DNA of 64,000 nt. It comes from Streptomyces sp. DI166. Lineage in GTDB: Bacteria > Actinomycetota > Actinomycetes > Streptomycetales > Streptomycetaceae. Shown here in pieces: positions 25,928-35,105 of this stretch. Below the pieces are notes generated by a model. That model was not told the origin of the DNA and ran no database searches. It saw only the letters and a program-made list of their open reading frames with translations. A program made the translations under genes and the position numbers. How positions within the stretch are numbered: position 1 is the stretch's first letter; each line of letters opens with the position of its first letter. The DNA is taken from contig NZ_FLSP01000012.1 in NCBI RefSeq assembly GCF_900091315.1, forward strand, positions 57,471 through 121,470, written 5' to 3'.

Positions 25928-28462
25928 GTGGCGGGCGAGTCCCCCGACAGTTCGAAGCAGCGCGAGTCGTCGGCAGAACCGACGTCGGGGAGCGCGGGTT
26001 CGGTTCCGGAAGCGCGCAACCAATCCGCCGATCCCCGCCTCGCGATCACCCGCGCCGGCGTGGACACGGCGACCCGGGTCCTGTCGCCCGGCGACCTGGC
26101 GGCGGCCCGCGCCGTCAAGCCGGACACGGCCGAGGTCGAGGCCGAGGCCGCGCCGACCGAGGACGAGCCCGCGGTTGAGGGCGGGGCCGGCCAGGCCGAG
26201 CCCGCCGAACCCAAGGCCGACGCCACGGCCGACGCCGGGGCCTCCGCCCGGGGCGAGTCCGACGGCGGCGACGACCGTCTGCGCGCCGCCGTGGCGGCCT
26301 GGGTGGCCACGGGGGACTCCGGGGCCGGTGGCGAGGCCGACGGTGCGGCTACGGGCGGCAGCGGGGCCTCGACGGATCGTACGGACGCCGACGCCGGCCC
26401 CTCCGGGGCGGACGTGGCGGACGTGGCGGACGTGGCGGACGAGACCGACGACGCCACGGCCGAGGCGGCTCCGGAGCCCGAGGACGCCGCCACCGGCACC
26501 GAGGACGACAGCGCGCCCGAGGACACCGCGGCGCCCAAGGGCGCCACTGAGCCCAAGGGCGCCACCGAGCCCAAGGGCGGCACCAGCACCGGAGCCGACG
26601 CCGCGCCCGTCGCCGACGCAACTCCCGAGACGGACGCGAAGCCGACGGACGCCAAGCCCACGGACGCCAAGCCGACCGACGCCAAGCCGACCGACGCCAT
26701 GCCCACGGACGCCAAGCCCACCGGCGTCAAGCCCGACAACGGCGCCACCATGGTCTTCGGCCTCAAGACCCCGACCGGCGCCGCCAGCAAGGCCGACGAG
26801 CCCCTCACAACCGGCGCCGCCCGCAAGGCCGACGAGCCCGGAACCACCCCCAAGGCGGACCCCGAGCCCGAGAAGCCGGAGACCCCCGCCAAGGCGGCGG
26901 ACGCAGAGCCCGCGGACCACGGCAAGGTCGACGCCCAGGACTCCCCCGTCGCCAAGGGCTCCGTCGACCAGCCCACCACCGCCCTCCGCTTCGTCCCCCT
27001 GAAGTCGGACATCAGGTCGGAGACCAGGCCGGAAGCCGCACCGCAGGCCCAGCCCGCCGCCCCCCGGCCCGCCTCCGCCGCCCGGCCCACCCCTGCCCCG
27101 ACCCCCGAGGTCACCCCCACCCCCGACGTCACCACCGCCGTCCCCCAGGTCGGCCCCGAGCGCACCACCCAGCAGCCGCTGCCGCCCAAGCCGCCGCTCG
27201 ACCTGCTGGCCGAGCTGACGAACACCCCGCCGCCGCCGGAGACGCCGGTGCGGACGCTGGTGCGGCGGGTGAAGATCTGGACGCCGCTGGTGCTGCTGCT
27301 GGTGATCGTGTTCGCGGTCGTGCAGTCGATGCGGCCGCTGCCGGAGCCCACCCTCGATCTCACCGCCCAGGAGAGCTTCACCTTCGAGGGCGACAAGGTC
27401 GACATCCCGTGGCCCAGCGCCGGGCAGGCCGCGCTCGATGTGCAGGGGATCGGGTCGTTCGGGTCCTCCGGCGAGCAGAAGCCCGTGCCGATCGCCAGCG
27501 TCGCCAAGGTCATGACCGCGTACGTCATCCTGCGCGACCACCCGCTGAAGAGCGGCGAGGCCGGGCCCAAGATCGAGATCGACCAGGCGGCCGAGGACCA
27601 GTCCGACGCCGGTCAGGAGTCCACCGTCGACGTCTTCGCCGGTGACTCCATCACCGAGCGCGAGGCGCTGCAGAGCATTCTGATCGCGTCCGCGAACAAT
27701 GTCGCCCGGCTGCTGGCCCGGTGGGACGCCGGTTCGGAGGAGGCGTTCGTGAAGAAGATGAACGCCGCCGCCAAGGACCTCGGCATGAGCGACACGACGT
27801 ACACCGACCCCTCGGGGCTGAACGACTCGACCGTCTCCACCGCCGTGGACCAGGTCAAGCTCGCCAAGGCCGCGATGGAGATGCCCGCCTTCCGCGAGGT
27901 CGCCGCGATGATGTCGTACGACGACTACAAGGGGAAGAACCACGGCAACTGGAACCAGCTCGTCGGCAAGAACAACGTCGTCGGCATCAAGACCGGGACC
28001 ACCACCTCCGCCCTCGGCAACCTGGTGTTCGCCGCGAAGCAGGAGGTCGGCGGGGAGACGCGGACGATCATCGGTGCCGTGGTGCGCCAGCCGGACACCG
28101 GCCAGGGCATCCTCGCCGCCGCGCTCGACGCCGGTGACCAGCTGATCCGTGCCGCGCAGGGCGCCCTGGAGTCGGTGACGGTGCTGAAGAAGGGTGATGT
28201 CGTCGGCTATGTGGACGACGGTCTCGGCGGCCGGACCCCGGTCGTGGCGACCAAGGACGTGAAGGCGGCCGGCTGGTCGGGGCTGAAGGTCGAGCTGGAC
28301 TTCGCCGCGGACGAGGTGCCGCACGAGGCGAAGGCCGGTACCAAGGTGGGCACGCTCACCGTTGGCGACGGCGGTACGGCGGGCGCGGTCAAGGTGCCAG
28401 TGGCGCTGCAGACCGATCTCGTCGAGCCCGGTTTCACCGACAAGCTGACCCGCATCGGCTGA
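25928..28462 (+). CDS. D-alanyl-D-alanine carboxypeptidase (S11) with very long disordered N-terminus
   Basis: 844 residues from GTG 25928 with a perfect AGGAGG five bases upstream. Residues 1-440 are an Ala/Asp/Pro/Lys-rich tail with short tandem repeats (TDAKP five times near 26635-26725, DVA, GATEPK). One membrane helix lies near 451-468, followed by an extracytoplasmic S11 domain with S524VAK, S588AN and K688TG, the full active-site triad. It would trim the terminal D-Ala of peptidoglycan stem peptides. Ordinary DacA proteins have about 400 residues. The related S. coelicolor enzyme is linked, as I recall, to spore wall maturation. Confidence 0.93.
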   Translation: MAGESPDSSKQRESSAEPTSGSAGSVPEARNQSADPRLAITRAGVDTATRVLSPGDLAAARAVKPDTAEVEAEAAPTEDEPAVEGGAGQAEPAEPKADATADAGASARGESDGGDDRLRAAVAAWVATGDSGAGGEADGAATGGSGASTDRTDADAGPSGADVADVADVADETDDATAEAAPEPEDAATGTEDDSAPEDTAAPKGATEPKGATEPKGGTSTGADAAPVADATPETDAKPTDAKPTDAKPTDAKPTDAMPTDAKPTGVKPDNGATMVFGLKTPTGAASKADEPLTTGAARKADEPGTTPKADPEPEKPETPAKAADAEPADHGKVDAQDSPVAKGSVDQPTTALRFVPLKSDIRSETRPEAAPQAQPAAPRPASAARPTPAPTPEVTPTPDVTTAVPQVGPERTTQQPLPPKPPLDLLAELTNTPPPPETPVRTLVRRVKIWTPLVLLLVIVFAVVQSMRPLPEPTLDLTAQESFTFEGDKVDIPWPSAGQAALDVQGIGSFGSSGEQKPVPIASVAKVMTAYVILRDHPLKSGEAGPKIEIDQAAEDQSDAGQESTVDVFAGDSITEREALQSILIASANNVARLLARWDAGSEEAFVKKMNAAAKDLGMSDTTYTDPSGLNDSTVSTAVDQVKLAKAAMEMPAFREVAAMMSYDDYKGKNHGNWNQLVGKNNVVGIKTGTTTSALGNLVFAAKQEVGGETRTIIGAVVRQPDTGQGILAAALDAGDQLIRAAQGALESVTVLKKGDVVGYVDDGLGGRTPVVATKDVKAAGWSGLKVELDFAADEVPHEAKAGTKVGTLTVGDGGTAGAVKVPVALQTDLVEPGFTDKLTRIG

Positions 28463-28493
28463 CCCGCACAGCCAGTCGTCACCGACACCGCCC

Positions 28494-28542
28494 GCAGCCC
28501 GTCGGCGGACGCCCCCACCGGGGGAGCCGCCCGGCGGGCTGC
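28494..28542 (+). terminator. Long GC hairpin after the carboxypeptidase gene
   Basis: Outer arms GCAGCCCG (28494-28501) and CGGGCTGC (28535-28542), with inner pairing of CCCCC and GGGGG. It starts 31 bases after the stop. A factor-independent terminator without T-tract, as usual in Streptomyces, is likely. Confidence 0.6.
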
Positions 28543-28679
28543 GTGCTAGCGTCACGAAACGGGTCAGGTCGTCGCCCACAAGGCACGATCGGTGAACCCT
28601 CAGGAACAGGGCCGACAACACGCGGGAAACGGGACGCGGCCAGAACAGAACACAGGACACCACGGGGAGTGCCTTAACG

Positions 28680-30557
28680 GTGGCCACCGCTGAGCCGACG
28701 CGCGCCGACCAAGCCGAACCGGGCCCGGGAACCGGCCCGCGAATACGCGTGCCCGAACCCACCCCCGAAGGGGCCGAACCCACCCCCGAAGGGCCCGAGC
28801 CCACCCCCGAAGGGCCCGACGAGGAGCAGCGGACCTCGCTCCTGCTCACCGTGCGCGAGCGGCTGCTGCGTCACCCCGTGCTCTCCATCACCGCGCTCGC
28901 CGGTGTGCTGCACATCGTCTGGTTCTTCACTTTCGCGAACAGCGGTGGCGATCTCGCCGCCCAGGACGCCTGGGCGGAGTTCGTCGGACGGCACCCGGCC
29001 TCGGCGTACAACCTGGCCTGGTACGGCGGTATGCACCCGGTGTCGTACAGCGTGGTGTCGCCGTATCTGATGTCCGTGCTGGGCGTCCGTACGACGATGA
29101 TGATCGCCGGCACCGTCTCCGCGGGGCTGCTCACGCTGGTACTGCTGCGCAGCCGGGTGGTGCGCAATCCGCTGTGGGCCGCGCTGGCCGGGGTCTTCGC
29201 GCTGCTGTGCAACGCCGCCTCGGGCCGGGTGACGTACGGGCTCGGCACGATGTTCGCGCTGGGCGCGGTGGCGGTGGTGTTCTGCTGGCCGCACCGCTGG
29301 CGCTACAAGCGGTGGGCGAAGGCGCTGTGCGCGGCCCCGCTGGCGGCGCTCGCGACGATGGCCTCGCCGGTGGCCGGGCTGTTCGTGGGGCTGGTGGCGG
29401 TGGCGCTGTTCCTGCAGAAGCGGCGGCCCGGTGCCTGGGCGCTGGGGCTGGCGCCGAGCGCGGTGGTGGCCGTCTCGGCGTGGCTGTTCCCCTTCTCCGG
29501 CACCCAGCCGATGGCGATCACCTCGGCGATCCTGCCCTTCCTCTCCGCTCTGCTGGTGCTGCTGCTCGTCCCCAAGGAGTGGACGACGGTCCGGCTGACC
29601 TCGGCGGTCTATCTGCTGGCCGTGCTGCTGGTCTGGCTGATCAACTCGCAGATCGGCTCCAACATCACCCGGCTGTCGATGCTGTTCGCGGGCGTGGCGC
29701 TGGTGACGGCGCTGCCGTTCACGGTGCCGCGCTCGCGCAAGTGGTGGGCGACCGTGCTGGCGATCACCGGGTTCACGGTGTGGATCGGGGTGAAGACGGT
29801 GATCGACATCGTGCACACCACCCCGGCCGCCTCCTGGGCCCGTGAGCTGGCGCCGCTGGTCAACGAACTGCAGGAGGTCGGCGCCGAGAAGGGCCGGGTG
29901 GAGGTCGTCCCGGCCGCCTCGCACCGGGAGGCCTCCGCGCTGGCGCCGTACGTGAACCTGGCCCGCGGCTGGAACCGCCAGGCCGACATGGAGCGCAACC
30001 CCCTCTTCTACGACGACACCCTGAACTCGGCGAACTACCGGGAGTGGCTCAAGCGCTGGGCGGTGCACTACGTGGTGCTGCCCAAGGACGAGCCGGACGG
30101 GGACGGCGGGCAGCGCGAGCGGGAGCTGGTGCAGCGCGGGATGCCGTATCTGAAGCAGGTGTGGGGCGACGCCAACTGGCAGCTGTTCAAGGTGCTCGAC
30201 CCGGCGCCGCTGGCCGAGCCGAACACGGTGGTGGAGCGGGCGGACCAGGGCGAGTGGACGATGCGGGTGAGCAAGCCGGGCCGGGTGCTGATCAGGATCC
30301 CGTACTCGCCGTGGCTGAGCATCGTCGACGACAAGGGCGACAAGCTCGACCCGCCGGAGGAGACGGAGGCCTCCAAGGAGCGTCCGGAGGGCGAGCCGAA
30401 GACGTACGACAACGTCCACGGCTGTCTGATGGAGACCGAGGAGGACGAGCTGGGCGACAAGTGGACCATGCTGGTGGCCCCGAAGGCGGGCACCTACCGG
30501 CTGGCCGCGCCCTACGACGTGCCGCGCGGCACCCCCTGCCCGGACGAGCTGAGGTAG
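28680..30557 (+). CDS. Integral membrane protein, glycosyltransferase-C-like
   Basis: 625 residues from GTG 28680, with GGGGAG upstream. A Pro/Glu N-terminal tail contains PTPEG repeats. About ten membrane helices follow between residues 65 and 385, with a soluble C-terminal domain of about 240 residues (YVVLPKDEPDGDGG, WQLFKVLDPAPLAEPNTVVE). The topology and the ANSGGDLAAQDAWAEF loop between the first helices recall GT-C type or polymer-synthesis membrane proteins, but no catalytic motif can be assigned. It follows the carboxypeptidase gene, so a cell-envelope role is inferred. Confidence 0.7.
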   Translation: MATAEPTRADQAEPGPGTGPRIRVPEPTPEGAEPTPEGPEPTPEGPDEEQRTSLLLTVRERLLRHPVLSITALAGVLHIVWFFTFANSGGDLAAQDAWAEFVGRHPASAYNLAWYGGMHPVSYSVVSPYLMSVLGVRTTMMIAGTVSAGLLTLVLLRSRVVRNPLWAALAGVFALLCNAASGRVTYGLGTMFALGAVAVVFCWPHRWRYKRWAKALCAAPLAALATMASPVAGLFVGLVAVALFLQKRRPGAWALGLAPSAVVAVSAWLFPFSGTQPMAITSAILPFLSALLVLLLVPKEWTTVRLTSAVYLLAVLLVWLINSQIGSNITRLSMLFAGVALVTALPFTVPRSRKWWATVLAITGFTVWIGVKTVIDIVHTTPAASWARELAPLVNELQEVGAEKGRVEVVPAASHREASALAPYVNLARGWNRQADMERNPLFYDDTLNSANYREWLKRWAVHYVVLPKDEPDGDGGQRERELVQRGMPYLKQVWGDANWQLFKVLDPAPLAEPNTVVERADQGEWTMRVSKPGRVLIRIPYSPWLSIVDDKGDKLDPPEETEASKERPEGEPKTYDNVHGCLMETEEDELGDKWTMLVAPKAGTYRLAAPYDVPRGTPCPDELR

Positions 30558-30577
30558 CGCCCCGGGCGGGTGGCATC

Positions 30578-30643
30578 GAAGCGAGCACGGGGCTCCTCAT
30601 CTGACACTCCGAAGCGAGCACGGGTCTCCCCATCTGACACTCC
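30578..30643. repeat. 33-base tandem duplication
   Basis: Two adjacent 33-base copies (30578-30610 and 30611-30643) starting GAAGCGAGCACGGG and ending CATCTGACACTCC, differing at a few positions. The second copy runs into the palindrome at 30634-30648, so the first copy carries only a half-site. Confidence 0.85.
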
Positions 30644-30648
30644 GTCAG
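30634..30648. promoter_or_regulatory. CTGAC-type palindrome, candidate TetR-regulon operator (copy 1)
   Basis: CTGACACTCCGTCAG, 13 of 15 matches to the perfect site at 56944. It ends 13 bases before the ATG of the EthD-like gene, where a bound repressor would block transcription or start-site access. Confidence 0.5.
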
Positions 30649-30661
30649 CTACACCGGAGGC

Positions 30662-31513
30662 ATGACAGACGACACCCGCAGTCAGCAGTACGCCGAACTC
30701 GCCGCTGTCGGCCCCTACGGACCCGGCCTCGGGCACGCCCTGATCACCATGGTGGAGCCGCATCCGGGCCGGGAGCGCGCCTACAACCGCTGGTACGAGG
30801 ACGACCACTTCATCGCGGGCGCGATGGCCATGCCCTGGATGTTCGCCGGACGCCGCTGGGTCGCCACGCACGACCTGCAGCTCCTGCGCTACCCGGAGAC
30901 CTCCCGCGTGGCGCAGCCGGTGACGGCGGGCTGCTACATATCCGTGTACTGGATCACCGCCGGCCGCTATGCCGAGCACATGCGCTGGACCGTCGGCATC
31001 AACAAGCGCCTCAATCGCGACCACCGCGTCTTCCAGGACCGCACGCACGTCTTCACCGCCTTCCAGGACCACGCGGTGACGGTCTACCGCGACGGCGACG
31101 ACGGCCCGCGCGACATCCACGCCCTCGACCACCCGTACGCCGGACTCGTCGTCGAGGTCGTCGACGCCCACTCCCCCGACGGACGCGCGGACCTGCTCGC
31201 GTGGCTGCGCGAGGAGCACCTCCCCAAGCGCCTGGCGGGCTCCCCCGCGGCGATGGTCACCGTCTTCACACCGACGCCCCTGCCCGGCGACCGGATGACC
31301 TACGTCAAGCAGGTCGAGGGCGTCGGCACCCGGCTGACCCTGCTGTGGTTCCTCCAGCGCGATCCCCGCGACGGCTGGCGGGAGCACTTCACCGGTCTGG
31401 ACACGGCGGTGGCGGCCTCGGGGCTGGGCGAGGTGCAGTTCGTGGCGCCGTTCGTCCCCACGGTTCCCGGGACGGACCGGTACGTGGACGAGCTGCGAGG
31501 CACGGAACGGTAA
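30662..31513 (+). CDS. EthD-like dimeric alpha-beta barrel protein of unknown function
   Basis: 283 residues from ATG 30662 (CCGGAGG upstream). Two repeats of a ferredoxin-like fold can be seen: GLGHALITMVEPHPGRERAY with NRWYEDDHF, and later YAGLVVEVVDAHSPDGRADL with WLREEHLPKRL. The WYEDDHF and LREEHLP segments are typical of EthD/antibiotic-monooxygenase-like barrels. No catalytic assignment is possible. The palindrome just upstream links it to the SDR, LLM and amidohydrolase genes elsewhere in the window, suggesting a catabolic role. Confidence 0.7.
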   Translation: MTDDTRSQQYAELAAVGPYGPGLGHALITMVEPHPGRERAYNRWYEDDHFIAGAMAMPWMFAGRRWVATHDLQLLRYPETSRVAQPVTAGCYISVYWITAGRYAEHMRWTVGINKRLNRDHRVFQDRTHVFTAFQDHAVTVYRDGDDGPRDIHALDHPYAGLVVEVVDAHSPDGRADLLAWLREEHLPKRLAGSPAAMVTVFTPTPLPGDRMTYVKQVEGVGTRLTLLWFLQRDPRDGWREHFTGLDTAVAASGLGEVQFVAPFVPTVPGTDRYVDELRGTER

Positions 31514-31613
31514 AGAAGTGAGGATCATGGGTAGTTGAACGGTCGCACACCGTAACATCGCTGCCCCGGATGCTCGCGTACGAGGTACCGGGTGGGGGCA
31601 GGGGGCGTTGTTC

Positions 31614-32456
31614 ATGGCGTTGTTCTCGGGTGCGTTGCGGGCCGGTGTGTGCGCAGGACTGCTGGGTGTGCTGCTGACGGGATGCTCGGGCGGTGGTTCG
31701 TCCGGGACGGTGGGGGCGGAGAGTTCGTCCGCGCCGCCTACGACGGACAGCGCCACCACGCACGCGCCCCCGACCGGCGAACCCGGCACCGCGTCGCCGA
31801 GTCCCACGGAGGTCGAGAGCCCGGACCCGGCCCCGGAGCCCACCACGGCCGACGTCCCGCTGAGCGAGCCCGACGGGGCCGCCGCGCTGTGGGGCAGGAA
31901 GTACAGCGGCACGGCGTCGGTCACGGTCGATGTGTACGACTACTGCACCACCGACGGTTCGCGGCGCTTCGCGCAGTCCGAGACGTACTCCCTGGACGCC
32001 ACCCTGGACCTCGGCGAGCCGCGCGGCGGCGGGGGCGAGACGGAGGCGAATCCGTTCTCGCTGCTGCTCGCGGTGGGGCAGCCCTCGGAGGCGGGCGCGC
32101 TCTCCTTCTGGTCGTCGGCCGTCGGCACCGGTTCCGCTCAGGACCTGGCGGGGAACCCACGGGACCCCGATCTCCTGCTCACCTACTGGGAGTTGGAGTG
32201 GAGCGACGGGCAGTTGAGCGGAGTGCTCACCGACCCGCACACCGAGGAGGCCGTCGCCCTCAACCTGCTCAACTGGCCCAGTCCCCTCGTGGCCTGCCGC
32301 CCCGAGTTCGGTGACATGCCGGGCGGCTTCCCGCACGCCGTGGCCGAGGGCACGACTCTCGACGGAACCGTCGACGCCGACAGCGCGAGCCTGACCGCGC
32401 AGGGCAGCACCGGGGACGGGCAGTTGGAGTTCCGATTCGAGTTCTCCGGGTCCTGA
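31614..32456 (+). CDS. Putative lipoprotein of unknown function
   Basis: 280 residues from ATG 31614. The signal peptide ends in lipobox LTGC with the lipidated Cys at residue 24. A Ser/Thr/Pro-rich tether of about 60 residues follows, then a folded domain (LWGRKYSGTASVTVDVYDYC, LLTYWELEWSDGQLSGVLTD, AVALNLLNWPSPLVACR) with two Cys residues that could pair. It is surface-anchored in the cell envelope. The domain is not one I recognise. The next gene follows after 49 bases, so they may be co-transcribed. Confidence 0.8.
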   Translation: MALFSGALRAGVCAGLLGVLLTGCSGGGSSGTVGAESSSAPPTTDSATTHAPPTGEPGTASPSPTEVESPDPAPEPTTADVPLSEPDGAAALWGRKYSGTASVTVDVYDYCTTDGSRRFAQSETYSLDATLDLGEPRGGGGETEANPFSLLLAVGQPSEAGALSFWSSAVGTGSAQDLAGNPRDPDLLLTYWELEWSDGQLSGVLTDPHTEEAVALNLLNWPSPLVACRPEFGDMPGGFPHAVAEGTTLDGTVDADSASLTAQGSTGDGQLEFRFEFSGS

Positions 32457-32505
32457 TCAGCACGACGTACGGCGCGTATCGCAACAGCGGGAGACGGAGG
32501 GCACG

Positions 32506-33183
32506 GTGACCGGTGACGACGAGCTGGACCGGTGGGGATTACGGATAGCCGAGTGGGCGGCGCCCGGTGAGACCTCTCTCGCGGCGGAGACCGCCCGCGA
32601 CTACGCCGCCGGCGGGACGGCACGCGGGGAGCTGTTCCGCACCGGAGGGCTCGCGCCGGGCGGTTTCGGCGGCGGGATCACCACGGTGCTGCCCGAGCTG
32701 CTCGACGCGCTGGCCTACGCGGCCGACGCGGTGAAGGCGGCGCTGGGCAGCCAGCAGTTCGCCAACGCCGTGTCCGCGGCGGCCCTGTTGGTCAGCCTGC
32801 GGGCTCGGCGCGACGGTGCCGCGGAGAGCGCTGCGGCGGACGAGCCCCCGGAGGAGATCGTGCGGGAGCCCCCGGAGGAGATCGTGCGGGCCGCGTTGCG
32901 CATGTGCGAGCGGCTGCGCGCCCGAGGGGTCGACGCCGCCACGGCCGAGGAGCTCGTGGCCCGGCTGACCTCCCGGCTCCTGGCCGCCGAGGACCGCGCC
33001 GACGCCGCGGCCTTCCTCGACGCGCTGGTGGCGAACGAGCCGCCCGAACCGGCCGTACGAAGATCCCGCGGCCCGCTCACTCCCGTACGCCGGCTGACCG
33101 GCGCCGCCCTCGGGCTGCTGCGCCGCCGCACCGCGTCCGGAGCCGACCCGGTGCCGACGCGGGAGGAGTCGAACGGCGCATGA
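32506..33183 (+). CDS. Unknown helical protein, co-transcribed with M48-like protease
   Basis: 225 residues from GTG 32506. Ala/Glu/Arg-rich and mostly helical, with no membrane segment. It contains an exact duplication of EPPEEIVR (residues about 118-133), encoded by a 24-base tandem repeat near 32847-32889. The stop overlaps the next start by ATGA, so its product probably acts with, or regulates, the membrane protease downstream. No known domain is evident. Confidence 0.65.
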   Translation: MTGDDELDRWGLRIAEWAAPGETSLAAETARDYAAGGTARGELFRTGGLAPGGFGGGITTVLPELLDALAYAADAVKAALGSQQFANAVSAAALLVSLRARRDGAAESAAADEPPEEIVREPPEEIVRAALRMCERLRARGVDAATAEELVARLTSRLLAAEDRADAAAFLDALVANEPPEPAVRRSRGPLTPVRRLTGAALGLLRRRTASGADPVPTREESNGA

Positions 33184-35033
33184 GCCAGGCGCCACCACGG
33201 GCCGACGGCCGGCCGGCACGGCTGTGGGGGCCGCCGCCCTGGCTCTGGGTGACCCTGGGCCTGCTGGCGGCGCAGGTCCCGACGCTGACCGACACGCTGA
33301 CCTGGGACGCGCAAGGGCTCGGCACCGAGCACGGCAGGGACCCGGCCCCGCTGACGGCGCTGGCGCAGACCCTCGTACAACTGCTCCCCACGCTCTTCCT
33401 GCTGGCGGGCGGGCTCGCCCTGGTCCTGCCCCGGGTACGCGCCCGGTGGGTCGAGCGGCACTACGGGCTCGGCCCGGCGGGCATCGGTGCGCCGGTGCTC
33501 GACCAGATGCGGGGCTTCCTCACCGACCGGGTGCCAAGTACCGAACTGCGGGTCACCCGGCGCCGGGACATGCTCGCCCGGGTCTATCCCGGCGGCGGGC
33601 GCACGACCCGGGTCGGCGTCTTCTACCCGCTGGTCGGCCTGTGGGAGAGCGACCGGGAAGCGGCCGAGGCGGTGCTGCTGCACGAGCTGGGCCACATCCG
33701 GTGCGGCGAGCAGCATGTCGCCGGGCTCGGCAGCCCGTTCGTGGCGCTGGTCAAGGCCTGGCCGTACGTCTTCGCGGTGTTCTGTGTGCTGCCGGTGGGG
33801 CTGCTCCTCGCCGCCGGGAACCTTGCCGCGCATCTGCTGTTCGCGGAGACCGTCCTGGTGGTCCTCGCCCTGCCGAAGGTCCTGCTGATCGTGGTCGGCG
33901 CGCTGTGGTCGGCGGAGCTGGCGGCGGACCGGTACGCGGCCGGGACCGCCGTACGGGCGGCGCAGTGGCGGGCGTTGAACGCGCTGGCGCCCTCGCGGCA
34001 CCGCCCCCTGGGCCGGCTCTACCATCCGCCGGTGCGTGTGCGGCTGTGGTTCGCCGCCCGGACCGACCGGCCGGTGGCGCAGCTCCTGCTGGTGCTGCTG
34101 TGGCCCGTGGCAGTGCTGGTCGAGAACCTGCTGGACCTGGTCGGCGGCGCGGCGGCCGTCCGTCTGCTCGGCGACACGACGGCTGCCGAGGCCATGCGGA
34201 AGGCCGTGGCTCTCTCCCATGAGCAGCTCGTCTCGGGTTCCCTGTGGTGGACGGTGCTGGGTGCTTTCGCCGTCTGGCCGCTGCTCGCCGTTCCGTGGGC
34301 GCGGCTGTGGGGGTGGCGGGGCCGGGAGGTCGGCGGCTTCTCGCCTGCGGCGTACGCCGGTTCCGTGCTGCTTCCCGCGCTGTTGCTGGCGCTCGGGCTG
34401 CTGACGACGGCTCCGGAGCCCGCCTCGGACGCCACCGCCCCGGCCCCGTCGGACTCCACGGGCCCGGCCCCGTCGGACTCCACGGGCCCGGCTCCAGCGG
34501 ACGGTGGTACGACCGGGGCGACCTCCTCGCCCTCCACGTGCCCCAGCCCTTCCCGGCCCGCGGCTCCCCGACGGCCCGAAGGGCTGCCGTCCTTCGAAGC
34601 CTCCGACACTGCCGCCCCCACCGTCACCGACGACGGGACGCGCTCGTTCCGTACGGTCCGCGTCGCGACGGTGACGCCGCTGTCCGGGTCGCTCGGGCAG
34701 GCCCGGAGTGTGGCGACCCGCCTCGCCCACGCCCGCTGGAGCCTGGCCCCCGACGGGACGCTCACCACCGAGGGCGGCGAAGTCCCCGTACTGCGCACGA
34801 CTTCCGTGCAGGGCGACGGCACGCGTCTGCTGCGCGGCGAGGAGACCCGGACCACGGACGTCAGCGCCACCACGACCTGGGTCGACGCCCGGTTGGTCAC
34901 GGTGGGCGGTACCGCGCGGCTCGAACTGGTCCGGGCGGCGACGGGTGTCACGCACGCGGTGGTCAACTGCCAGGAGTGGGACTCCACCGTCACCACCGCC
35001 GCCCGGCTGGTGGTGGACCTCGGAGAGGGCTGA
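33180..35033 (+). CDS. M48-like membrane metalloprotease
   Basis: 617 residues from ATG 33180 (ATGA overlap). Two N-terminal membrane helices precede a zinc protease motif LLHELGHIRCGEQH (H168, E169, H172) with ELAADRYA near residue 245 as the likely third-ligand region, as in HtpX/Ste24-type M48 enzymes. More membrane helices follow (YVFAVFCVLPVGLLL, LLLVLLWPVAVLVENLLDLV), then a Ser/Pro linker and a C-terminal beta-rich domain of about 150 residues. Membrane-protein quality control or propeptide cleavage is plausible; the substrate is unknown. Confidence 0.82.
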   Translation: MSQAPPRADGRPARLWGPPPWLWVTLGLLAAQVPTLTDTLTWDAQGLGTEHGRDPAPLTALAQTLVQLLPTLFLLAGGLALVLPRVRARWVERHYGLGPAGIGAPVLDQMRGFLTDRVPSTELRVTRRRDMLARVYPGGGRTTRVGVFYPLVGLWESDREAAEAVLLHELGHIRCGEQHVAGLGSPFVALVKAWPYVFAVFCVLPVGLLLAAGNLAAHLLFAETVLVVLALPKVLLIVVGALWSAELAADRYAAGTAVRAAQWRALNALAPSRHRPLGRLYHPPVRVRLWFAARTDRPVAQLLLVLLWPVAVLVENLLDLVGGAAAVRLLGDTTAAEAMRKAVALSHEQLVSGSLWWTVLGAFAVWPLLAVPWARLWGWRGREVGGFSPAAYAGSVLLPALLLALGLLTTAPEPASDATAPAPSDSTGPAPSDSTGPAPADGGTTGATSSPSTCPSPSRPAAPRRPEGLPSFEASDTAAPTVTDDGTRSFRTVRVATVTPLSGSLGQARSVATRLAHARWSLAPDGTLTTEGGEVPVLRTTSVQGDGTRLLRGEETRTTDVSATTTWVDARLVTVGGTARLELVRAATGVTHAVVNCQEWDSTVTTAARLVVDLGEG

Positions 35034-35067
35034 GCGTCCGTTCCCCTTTGCGGCGGCCACCTCTATT

Positions 35068-35082
35068 CTGACGCCCCGTCAG
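35068..35082. promoter_or_regulatory. CTGAC-type palindrome, candidate TetR-regulon operator (copy 2)
   Basis: CTGACGCCCCGTCAG, 13 of 15 matches to the site at 56944, with perfect outer arms. It ends 23 bases before the SDR start codon and overlaps the probable transcription start region. Confidence 0.55.
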
Positions 35083-35105
35083 GAATGGCTCCAGGAGGTG
35101 GCCGA

